DNA from: Vulcanimicrobiota bacterium
GTDB taxonomy: Bacteria > Vulcanimicrobiota > Vulcanimicrobiia > Vulcanimicrobiales > Vulcanimicrobiaceae
Reading direction: 5' to 3'
NCBI GenBank assembly: GCA_019233415.1
Contig: JAFAMK010000423.1
Span: 1-7,195 of the forward strand
Length of the DNA stretch: 7,195 bases
Positions 1 to 5,941 of this stretch are shown here, in pieces; position 1 is the first letter of the stretch, and every line of letters begins with the position of its first letter. Under the pieces are notes generated by a model, which saw nothing but the letters and a program-made list of their open reading frames with translations, was not told where the DNA came from and did no database searches. The translations under genes and the position numbers were made by a program.

Positions 1-1
1 C

Positions 2-1786
2 CCCGCCGCGCTGCTCGTGCTGGCCGAGGTCGTCATCCTCTTCCTCGGCGTCGTCTCGCGCTACGTCTTCAACCACGCGTTTCTGTGGACCGACGATCTG
101 GCCGAGACGCTGTTCATCTGGCTCGCGATGCTCGGCGCGGTGATCGCGCTGCGGCGCGGCGAGCACATGCGCCTGACGCTGTTCGTCAACCGCGCCTCGC
201 CGCGCGTGCGCGCGGTGCTGGAAGCCACCGGCGCGTGCATCGTCGTGCTGTTCGTCCTCGCGACCCTCCCCGGCGCGCGTGACTACGTTGTGGTGCAGCA
301 TGCGATCGTCCAGCCGGCGCTCGGGATTCACGACTCGTGGCGCGTCGCGGCGCTCCCGGTCGGGATCGGGCTGATGGCGCTGATCGCCGTGCTGCGGCTC
401 GCGCGCCTCGCCGACCGCCGCGCGACGCTGCTCGCGCTCGCGATCGTCGCCGTCTGCGCCGTCGTGCTGAAGTTCGCGCAGCCGGCGCTGCTCGCGATGG
501 GGAACGCGAACCTGCTCGTGTTCTTCGTCGTGCTCGTCGGCGCGGCGGTCGCCATCGGCGTCCCGATCGCGTTCGCGTTCGGCGCGCCGACCGTCGCGTA
601 TCTCGCGCTGCTGACGCCGACTCCGCTCTCGACCGCGGTCGGCCGCATGAGCGAAGGCATGTCGGACCTCGTGCTGCTCGCGGTCCCGCTCTTCGTGCTG
701 CTCGGCCTCTTGATGGAACTGACCGGGATCGCGCGCACGCTCGTCGCGTTCCTCGCCGCGCTGGTCGGCCACGTGCGCGGCGGCCTCGGCTACGTGCTCT
801 TCGCCGCGATGTATCTGGTGTCCGGAATCTCCGGCTCGAAGGCCGCCGACATGGCCGCCGTCGCACCGGTGCTCTTTCCCGAGATGAAGCGGCGCGGCGC
901 CGCGCCGGGCGAGCTGATCGCGATGCTCGCGAGCAGCGGCGCGATGGCCGAGACGATCCCGCCCTCGCTGGTCCTCATCATCGTCGGCTCGGTGACGGGC
1001 ACGTCGATCGCCGCACTGTTCACCGGTGGATTGTTGCCGGCCGCCGTCGCGGCGCTGTTTCTCGTCGCGGTCGTCTTCGTTCGCTCGCGCGGCGACCGCG
1101 TCGAGCTGGCCGCGCGCGCGAATGCCGGCGCAATCGGCCGCGCGTTCATCGTCGCACTGCCGGGGCTGGTGCTGCCGTTCGTCATCCGCTTCGCGGTCCT
1201 CGACGGCATCGCGACCGCCACCGAAGTGTCGACGGTCGGCATCGTCTACGCGCTGCTCGTCGGCGCGCTCTTCCACCGCCACGCCGACTGGCGCCGGCTC
1301 TACGCGATCGCCGTCGAGACGGCCGCGCTCTCCGGCGCGATCCTGCTCATCATCGGCACCGCGACCGCGATGGGCTGGGCGCTCGCGCAGTCCGGCTTCT
1401 CCGCGCAGCTCGCCGCCGCAATGGCCCACGTCCCCGGCGGCGCCGCCGGCTTCCTCGCAATATCAGTCGTCGTCTTCGTCGTCCTCGGCAGCGTCCTCGA
1501 AGGAATCCCCGCGATCGTCCTCTTCGGCCCCCTGCTGTTCCCGATCGCGCGGACGCTCGGTGTCAACGAAGTCCACTACGCGATCGTCGCGGTTCTTGCA
1601 ATGGGACTGGGTTTGTTCGCACCGCCGTTCGGCGTCGGCTTCTATTCGGCGTGCGCCGTCGGCAAAGTCGTGCCCGACGCCGCAATGACACGAATGGCAC
1701 CATACCTCGCCGCGCTCGCCCTCGCGCTGGTCGTCGTCGCGGCGGTGCCGTGGCTTTCGACCGGGTTTCTGCCGCTCGCGCGTTGA
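2..1786 (+). CDS. TRAP transporter permease, fused DctQ-DctM (5' end outside window)
   Basis: Membrane component of a tripartite ATP-independent periplasmic (TRAP) transporter, which uses an ion gradient to import organic acids or similar solutes delivered by a periplasmic binding protein. The frame is open to the left edge and the first possible internal start (GTG at 17) already lies within conserved sequence, so the true start is upstream. Numbering from that GTG, residues 1 to about 150 are DctQ-like: the RYVFN and W-T-D-D-L-A-E segment, then GEHMR. From about residue 160 the DctM part begins, with many hydrophobic spans. It has the SGISGSKAAD signature at 269-278, IPPS at 314-317 and a C-terminal APPFGVG segment. 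Fusion of the small and large subunits is a known arrangement. No binding-protein gene is visible; it may lie to the left. The gene ends 18 bases before the convergent fic gene, and its last 296 bases recur at 3173-3468. The substrate cannot be told from sequence. Confidence 0.93.
   Translation, partial: PAALLVLAEVVILFLGVVSRYVFNHAFLWTDDLAETLFIWLAMLGAVIALRRGEHMRLTLFVNRASPRVRAVLEATGACIVVLFVLATLPGARDYVVVQHAIVQPALGIHDSWRVAALPVGIGLMALIAVLRLARLADRRATLLALAIVAVCAVVLKFAQPALLAMGNANLLVFFVVLVGAAVAIGVPIAFAFGAPTVAYLALLTPTPLSTAVGRMSEGMSDLVLLAVPLFVLLGLLMELTGIARTLVAFLAALVGHVRGGLGYVLFAAMYLVSGISGSKAADMAAVAPVLFPEMKRRGAAPGELIAMLASSGAMAETIPPSLVLIIVGSVTGTSIAALFTGGLLPAAVAALFLVAVVFVRSRGDRVELAARANAGAIGRAFIVALPGLVLPFVIRFAVLDGIATATEVSTVGIVYALLVGALFHRHADWRRLYAIAVETAALSGAILLIIGTATAMGWALAQSGFSAQLAAAMAHVPGGAAGFLAISVVVFVVLGSVLEGIPAIVLFGPLLFPIARTLGVNEVHYAIVAVLAMGLGLFAPPFGVGFYSACAVGKVVPDAAMTRMAPYLAALALALVVVAAVPWLSTGFLPLAR
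1491..1786 (+). repeat. Direct repeat copy 1: intact 3' end of the TRAP permease gene
   Basis: This 296-base stretch aligns without gaps to 3173-3468. I count about 37 mismatches (about 87 % identity), mostly in third codon positions. The match starts abruptly at 1491 and stops at the stop codon. This copy is joined in frame to the full TRAP gene. Bases 1703-1746 are identical in both copies, whereas the 40 bases after them carry about ten differences. Confidence 0.9.
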
Positions 1787-1804
1787 CGGACTCTCGTCTT
1801 GGGC

Positions 1805-3100
1805 CTATCCCGATTTTGGAATCCGAGACGATCGGCGCTTCGGTCGAGTTGGCACGGCACGTGTCGGCGGAGACGTGCGCGTGTCGCCTTCCGGACTGGC
1901 GAGTTGCCGTTCGAGTGCGGTGAAGGCGTCGAGTACCTCGAGCGCTTCGAAGCGGCGACTGCGCCGCGATGACGTCGTCGGCGTCAAGATGCCGGCGTCG
2001 ACGAGTCGCGCGACCGCCTGATTGGCGGCCCAATAACCGCGGCCCAGCATCTTCGCCGCGTCGTCTACGCTGAGGATCGGCATTGACGGCACGTGCAGCA
2101 GTAACCGGCGTGCAGATGCGTCGGCGCGAGCCGGGCCGAGCCGGTTGACCCAATCCGCCTGTAAAGCCTCGATCCGCGCTTCAAAAGCCTTTGCGTCGGC
2201 GACGGCGCGCTGGCAAGCCGCAGCGAAGATGGCGATCCAGCGATTCAGCGCCGGGAGTGCGGCGGACGGCGGACCGACCGCGCGCGTCGCCATGAGCGCG
2301 TCGATATACGTCTTCGCGTGGGTTGCGAGAGCGAGCGAAATGGGCGGTGTGGTTCGAATGGCGAGACCGCGGCGGCGCAACACCATGTAGATGAGTGCGC
2401 GGCCGGTTCGCCCATTGCCATCGACGAACGGATGGATCGTCTCGAATTGCGCATGCGCGATCGCAGCTTGCGCGATTGCCGGCAAGCCGTCGTCATTGCA
2501 GAAGGTGCACAGATCGTCGACGAGTGCGGGAACGAAGTCGGGCGGCGGAGGGATGAAGGCGGCGCCGATGGGATTGAAGTCGTTCCCGCCGATCCAATTT
2601 TGCTCGGTCCGCAAGACGCCGGCAAATTCGCGGTGCGCCGACCGAGCAAGGAGGCGCCGATGAACCTCCAGGATGCGGTCGCGCGTCACCGCGCCCGTGG
2701 CATCTTCGAGGGCATAGGCCATTGCGTCGACATTGGCGAGGACCTCGGCCGCCGTCGGGTCGCGCTTGGCAGGGTCGTTTTCGTGCACGGCCGCTTCGTG
2801 CAAGAGACGGCGTGCGGAAATCCGCAGCCCCTCGATGCGCGATGACGCGACTGACTCGGCTCGAAGGAGCAGGCGAGCAAGGCCCTCCGTATCGGCCAGA
2901 GCTGCTGCCATCGCATCCAGGCTAGTGATTGCCCGTTCAGCATCGGCGAGGTCCGCCGCGACGTCTCCGTCGAGTGTCAGGTGCAGATCGGTGAGGTGGT
3001 CGGGAACGAAAGCGTCGTACGGGCCTCCGCGGCGGTCTCGGCGCGGCACGCCAATGCCGCCGACGGTCGGTAGCCAAACCCGCCGGACAAGCTTCCCCAG
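1805..3100 (-). CDS. Fic family protein (AMP transferase) with inhibitory motif and C-terminal winged helix
   Basis: Fic enzymes usually transfer AMP from ATP to a hydroxyl of a target protein. Numbering from a CTG start at 3100 gives 431 residues. The core motif HPFVDGNGRTGR is at 223-234, with catalytic His223 and the GNGR phosphate-binding loop. Upstream, S-S-R-I-E-G at 86-91 fits the inhibitory (S/T)xxxE(G/N) helix, here N-terminal as in class II Fic proteins; Glu90 would hold the enzyme inactive. A helix-turn-helix-like stretch near 338-375 suggests a winged helix. An internal GTG at 3049 would give 414 residues, but the longer frame adds a K-L-V-R-R-V-W lead typical of such proteins and places CTG seven bases after AGGAG. 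No separate antitoxin gene is seen. Codon use is less GC-biased than in the neighbours, which suggests transfer. Target unknown. The gene converges on the TRAP gene and sits between two copies of its 3' end. Confidence 0.92.
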   Translation of the reverse strand: MGKLVRRVWLPTVGGIGVPRRDRRGGPYDAFVPDHLTDLHLTLDGDVAADLADAERAITSLDAMAAALADTEGLARLLLRAESVASSRIEGLRISARRLLHEAAVHENDPAKRDPTAAEVLANVDAMAYALEDATGAVTRDRILEVHRRLLARSAHREFAGVLRTEQNWIGGNDFNPIGAAFIPPPPDFVPALVDDLCTFCNDDGLPAIAQAAIAHAQFETIHPFVDGNGRTGRALIYMVLRRRGLAIRTTPPISLALATHAKTYIDALMATRAVGPPSAALPALNRWIAIFAAACQRAVADAKAFEARIEALQADWVNRLGPARADASARRLLLHVPSMPILSVDDAAKMLGRGYWAANQAVARLVDAGILTPTTSSRRSRRFEALEVLDAFTALERQLASPEGDTRTSPPTRAVPTRPKRRSSRIPKSG

Positions 3101-3107
3101 GGCACAA

Positions 3108-3112
3108 CTCCT
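3108..3112 (-). promoter_or_regulatory. Ribosome binding site of fic, pointing to a CTG start
   Basis: On the minus strand AGGAG (3112 to 3108) is followed by seven bases and then an in-frame CTG at 3100-3098. No ATG, GTG or TTG in this frame is placed as well. The nearest alternatives are ATT at 3055 and GTG at 3049, without a comparable Shine-Dalgarno sequence. CTG is a rare start codon, so this rests on spacing and on the family-like N-terminus it would add. Confidence 0.6.
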
Positions 3113-3115
3113 ATT

Positions 3116-3154
3116 GTCTTTATTGTGACTTAGGCGATTATATCACAATAAGAC
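3116..3154. promoter_or_regulatory. Inverted repeat over the fic promoter (probable operator)
   Basis: Perfect nine-base arms TTATTGTGA (3120-3128) and TCACAATAA (3143-3151) flank a 14-base centre that holds the -10 box and the predicted transcription start. Allowing one extra T, the arms extend to GTCTTTATTGTGA (3116-3128) and TCACAATAAGAC (3143-3154). A dimer bound here would block RNA polymerase. The winged helix of the Fic protein is one candidate binder (inference). A further TATTGT at 3112-3117 may be an extra half-site. Confidence 0.65.
3137..3145 (-). promoter_or_regulatory. Extended -10 promoter of fic
   Basis: The minus strand reads TGATATAAT here, a consensus TATAAT (3142 to 3137) preceded by the TGn extension. 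No good -35 box lies 16-18 bases upstream (TTTACT is only 13 away), which is acceptable for extended -10 promoters. Transcription would start near 3130, leaving a leader of about 30 bases that carries the AGGAG. The surrounding 3111-3160 is about one third G+C by my count, in sharp contrast with the rest of the window. Confidence 0.7.
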
Positions 3155-3172
3155 CAGTAAAGTGGTGGCTAG

Positions 3173-3468
3173 GCGTCCTCGAAGGCATCCCCGCAATCGT
3201 CCTCTTCGGGCCGCTGTTGTTCCCGATCGCACGCACGCTGGGCATCAACGAAGTCCACTACGCTATCGTCGCGGTGCTCGCGATGGGGCTCGGCCTGTTC
3301 GCGCCGCCGTTCGGCGTCGGCTACTACTCCGCATGCGCCGTCGGCAAAGTCGCGCCCGACGCCGCCATGACACGAATGGTACCGTACCTCGCCGCGCTCG
3401 CCCTCGCGCTGGTCGTCGTCGCGGCGGTACCGTGGCTTTCGACCGGATTCTTACCGGCCGCGCGCTAG
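3173..3468 (+). pseudogene. Headless remnant of a TRAP permease (DctM) 3' end; direct repeat copy 2
   Basis: Encodes the last 97 residues or so of a DctM protein, from V-L-E-G-I-P through the APPFGVG segment to a TAG stop. It aligns over its whole length to 1491-1786. Only about five residues differ (V to I, F to Y, V to A, A to V, L to A) while most changes are silent. The sequence therefore diverged under selection as part of a working gene before it lost its front. It has no plausible start: the first in-frame alternative is TTG at 3217, inside a membrane span and without a ribosome binding site. Its left edge is abrupt, 18 bases after the fic promoter palindrome. It ends 13 bases before the convergent stop of the exported-protein gene. 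Confidence 0.88.
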
Positions 3469-3481
3469 CGAGGATATCTTG

Positions 3482-4339
3482 CTACGGCTGAGCCGCGTCG
3501 ATTGCGAAGAGGACAATGCGCTTGTCGACCGCGCACCGTGCGCCGGCGTCGTCGAGGCCGTACTCGCGGTGCCGTGCGACGAGCGTACCATCGGTTCGTT
3601 CATCGCGCAACGCTGGTACTTGAAGAAGCCACAACTGTTCATTCGGGTGAGCTTCGAAGGGACCAAAGCGGTGTTGCAATTCTTCGCTCGAGACTGGACC
3701 GTCAGGTACGATCACTACCGCTTCGCGTCCCGGCAACTCAAGCATATATCGGTAGCCCTCCCGAACGTCGCGTACTCCGCCGGGAAGCGCCGCCAGGATT
3801 AGTTCACGCCCACTTCCCGCCTTTGAGCCATTCGAAGCGGGTGCAATGATTCGGAACTGCTGCTCGATCGATGGATCGAGCCGGCAGGAGGCGCGACTGC
3901 CGCCGTCAGCGTTCAACGGGCCGAGCGAGGTCTTGAACACGATCGGGCAGTTCGGTGGAGCTGCGAGGTCGTCGGTCGCGACGACGATTCGCCATTGCCT
4001 CGACACCGGCAACGCGCCGTTCGGGACTTCGAAAGCGACGCGATTCGGAGCGGTGCGCCTGCCTTTGGACGCCGGTAGGGTGATCACCGATCCCTGGTCG
4101 GGTACGAACTCGATCTCGCGGAGGAACCGAACGTCCGTCGCGTCGGTGGTGAGCGCAATCGTCGTCGTGTTTCCGTCGCGAGAGACCCCGTCGAGGACGA
4201 TTTGCGGCCGCGGAGCGGTGCCGGGCGATCCGCACGGCTGCGGCGTTGCCGACGGCGCATGCGCCGGTACCGGCTCCGCCTGTGCCGGCACGGAAACCGC
4301 TAATGTGAGCACGACGGCGAGGATCGTCCGGGCGATCAC
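3482..4339 (-). CDS. Exported protein of unknown family
   Basis: A protein of 285 residues that I do not recognise. A signal peptide is clear: Arg4, a hydrophobic core at about 6-18 and an A-Q-A cleavage site at 19-21, so the mature protein should start near Glu22 in the periplasm or outside. The mature part opens with a Pro/Ala-rich stretch and then alternates short strand-like segments, suggesting a beta-rich fold (inference). Four cysteines remain after cleavage (C36 and one each in the N-C-P, S-C-R and R-C-A contexts), enough for two disulfides. The chosen start is GTG at 4339, in the same reading frame as pyruvate kinase and 15 bases after its stop. That stop also limits any extension. 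No good Shine-Dalgarno sequence precedes it, so translation may be coupled to the upstream gene. Codon use looks somewhat less GC-rich than in pyruvate kinase. Confidence 0.8.
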   Translation of the reverse strand: MIARTILAVVLTLAVSVPAQAEPVPAHAPSATPQPCGSPGTAPRPQIVLDGVSRDGNTTTIALTTDATDVRFLREIEFVPDQGSVITLPASKGRRTAPNRVAFEVPNGALPVSRQWRIVVATDDLAAPPNCPIVFKTSLGPLNADGGSRASCRLDPSIEQQFRIIAPASNGSKAGSGRELILAALPGGVRDVREGYRYMLELPGREAVVIVPDGPVSSEELQHRFGPFEAHPNEQLWLLQVPALRDERTDGTLVARHREYGLDDAGARCAVDKRIVLFAIDAAQP

Positions 4340-4354
4340 GCTGCGCAGACGCGG

Positions 4355-5806
4355 CTATGCGCTCGGCAAGCGGTGGATTTTTAGGACGTTCGTGCCGCCG
4401 GCGCCGACGGGCATTCCGCTGGTGATGGCGATCGTTTCGCCGGGTGCGGCGTGGCCTTCGGAGACGATGCGCGCTTCGGCGATTTCGATCAGCGTCTCGA
4501 TGTAGCGGTAGGTTTGCACGACCGACGACTCGACGCCCCAGACGATCGCCATGCGGCGCGCGACGTCTTCGAGCGGCGTGAGCGCGACGATCAGTGCGTG
4601 CGGGCGGAACGAGCTGATGTGGCGCGCCGTGTTGCCGGTCGTCGTCCCCGTGACGACCAGGCGTAGTCCGAGCGCATCGGTCGAGCGAACCGCGGCCTCG
4701 GCGATCGACATGCCGATGTCTTCGTCGGTCTCGATGCTCCCGGCGTCGCTCGTTCGCCGCTTGCGAATTTCCTTGAACGGGTACTTCGACTCGACTTCGA
4801 GCGCGATCGTCGCCATGACGCGCACGGCTTCGAGCGGGTACTGGCCGCGCGCGGTCTCGCCCGAGAGCATCACGGCGTCGGTGCCGTCGAGGATTGCGTT
4901 CGCGACGTCGGTCGCCTCGGCGCGCGTCGGCCGCGGCGAGGAGATCATCGACTCCAGCATCTGCGTCGCGGTGACGACCGGCTTCGAGGCGCGGTTGGAG
5001 CGCTGGATCAGGTCCTTCTGCGCCATCGGGACTTCTTCGAGCGGAATCTCGATCCCGAGGTCGCCGCGCGCGACCATGATCCCGTCGGCGACGCTCACGA
5101 TGTCGTCGATGTGTTCGAGCGCTTCGTGCTTCTCGATCTTCGCCATGACCGGGATCGACTGGCCGGCCTGCGCGAGGTGCGACTTGACGCGCCAGACGTC
5201 TTGCGCGGTGCGCACGAACGACACGGCGACCCAGTCGACGCCCTGCGCGATCCCGAAGTCGAGGTGCTCGAGGTCGCGGTCGGTGACCGCTTCGAGTTCG
5301 AGCGTGCCATCGGGATAGTTGATCCCTTGCCGCTCGCGCAGGTCGCCACCGGTTTCGACGACGGTGCGGATACACGACCCGTCGATCGCGCGCACGCGCA
5401 GCGCGATCGCGCCGTCGGCCAAGTAGATGCGTTTGCCGACCTCGACGTCGCGCGCGAGCCCCGCGTACGAGACGCTGACCTGTTCCGCGTTGCCGGGCTC
5501 TTGATCGGTGGTGAGCGTGAACTCCGCCCCGTCGTTCAGCCGCACCGAGGCGACGCCGTCGGCGAACGTGCCGGTGCGGACCTTCGGGCCGGGGAGGTCT
5601 TGCAGGATCGCGATGTGCAGGTCCAGCTCGCGCGCGATGCGCCGCACGTCCGCGATCGTCGCGGCGTGGTCGTCGTGCGTGCCGTGCGAGAAGTTGAGCC
5701 GCACGACGTTGACGCCCGCGAGGAAGAGCGACCGCAGCATCGCCGGGTCACGCGACGCCGGGCCTACCGTCGCGACGATCTTCGTCCGTTTCGGAGGAGG
5801 CTGCAC
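4355..5806 (-). CDS. pyk: Pyruvate kinase
   Basis: Cytoplasmic glycolytic enzyme that converts phosphoenolpyruvate and ADP to pyruvate and ATP. The 483 residues from GTG at 5806 match the usual length. Signatures in order: T-K-I-V-A-T-V-G-P-A-S at 8-18, the N-F-S-H-G loop at 38-42, D-L-P-G-P-K-V-R-T-G at 70-79, M-A-K-I-E with catalytic Lys223 and metal ligand Glu225, and A-R-G-D-L-G with metal ligand Asp249. The C-terminal domain is complete, ending in L-P-S-A. The frame stays open to 6037, but the extra residues resemble no pyruvate kinase and would run into the divergent gene. The GTG at 5806 puts the family N-terminus at residue 6 and has GAGGA 11 bases upstream. Lys75 stands where potassium-dependent enzymes carry Glu, so potassium independence is expected. 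The exported-protein gene follows after 15 bases, probably in one transcript. Confidence 0.97.
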   Translation of the reverse strand: MQPPPKRTKIVATVGPASRDPAMLRSLFLAGVNVVRLNFSHGTHDDHAATIADVRRIARELDLHIAILQDLPGPKVRTGTFADGVASVRLNDGAEFTLTTDQEPGNAEQVSVSYAGLARDVEVGKRIYLADGAIALRVRAIDGSCIRTVVETGGDLRERQGINYPDGTLELEAVTDRDLEHLDFGIAQGVDWVAVSFVRTAQDVWRVKSHLAQAGQSIPVMAKIEKHEALEHIDDIVSVADGIMVARGDLGIEIPLEEVPMAQKDLIQRSNRASKPVVTATQMLESMISSPRPTRAEATDVANAILDGTDAVMLSGETARGQYPLEAVRVMATIALEVESKYPFKEIRKRRTSDAGSIETDEDIGMSIAEAAVRSTDALGLRLVVTGTTTGNTARHISSFRPHALIVALTPLEDVARRMAIVWGVESSVVQTYRYIETLIEIAEARIVSEGHAAPGETIAITSGMPVGAGGTNVLKIHRLPSA

Positions 5807-5941
5807 GGCGCGCGGGTTCCTCGGCTCACCCCACGGTCCTGCGCCTGGACGAAAGCACCGACATCGTGCGCGTCGCCACGAAAGCGCTTTGCTCGCGCCG
5901 GCAGGATGGACACAGCCGCGTAAGAGGAAAGAGGCGCCCGG
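5807..5941. other. Divergent intergenic region between pyk and the TonB-like gene
   Basis: This 135-base spacer should carry promoters for both directions, but I see no convincing -10/-35 pair in either. It holds a perfect ten-base palindrome, AAAGCGCTTT (5881-5890), and a direct repeat ACGAAAGC at 5849-5856 and 5878-5885, start to start 29 bases. These may be regulator sites, but short palindromes are common by chance. Confidence 0.4.
5925..5934 (+). promoter_or_regulatory. Ribosome binding site of the TonB-like gene
   Basis: AGGAAAGAGG ends seven bases before the ATG at 5942. This purine-rich run supports that ATG as the start of the proline-rich protein, and argues that the opposite-strand extension of pyruvate kinase through this region is not translated. 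Confidence 0.75.

Noticed and set aside
1787..1830. Possible transcription terminator between the convergent TRAP and fic genes
   Set aside because: Only weak, mismatched arms and no T-run on either strand were found, so a hairpin is not supported.
337..1923. Plus-strand frame of 528 codons overlapping the TRAP gene
   Set aside because: Arg/Ala-rich shadow without recognisable motifs; the overlapping frame codes a complete DctM domain.
3120..3151. CRP/FNR-type site suggested by TGTGA and TCACA
   Set aside because: The classical CRP site has six bases between these half-sites; here there are 14, so a different binder is more likely.
3846..4505. Plus-strand frame opposite the exported protein and the pyk end
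   Set aside because: No ribosome binding site or recognisable domain, and it is antisense to a gene with a signal peptide in operon position.
3906..5375. Minus-strand open frame of 489 codons overlapping pyk and the exported-protein gene
   Set aside because: Arg-rich out-of-frame shadow typical of high-GC DNA; the overlapped frame has clear pyruvate kinase signatures.
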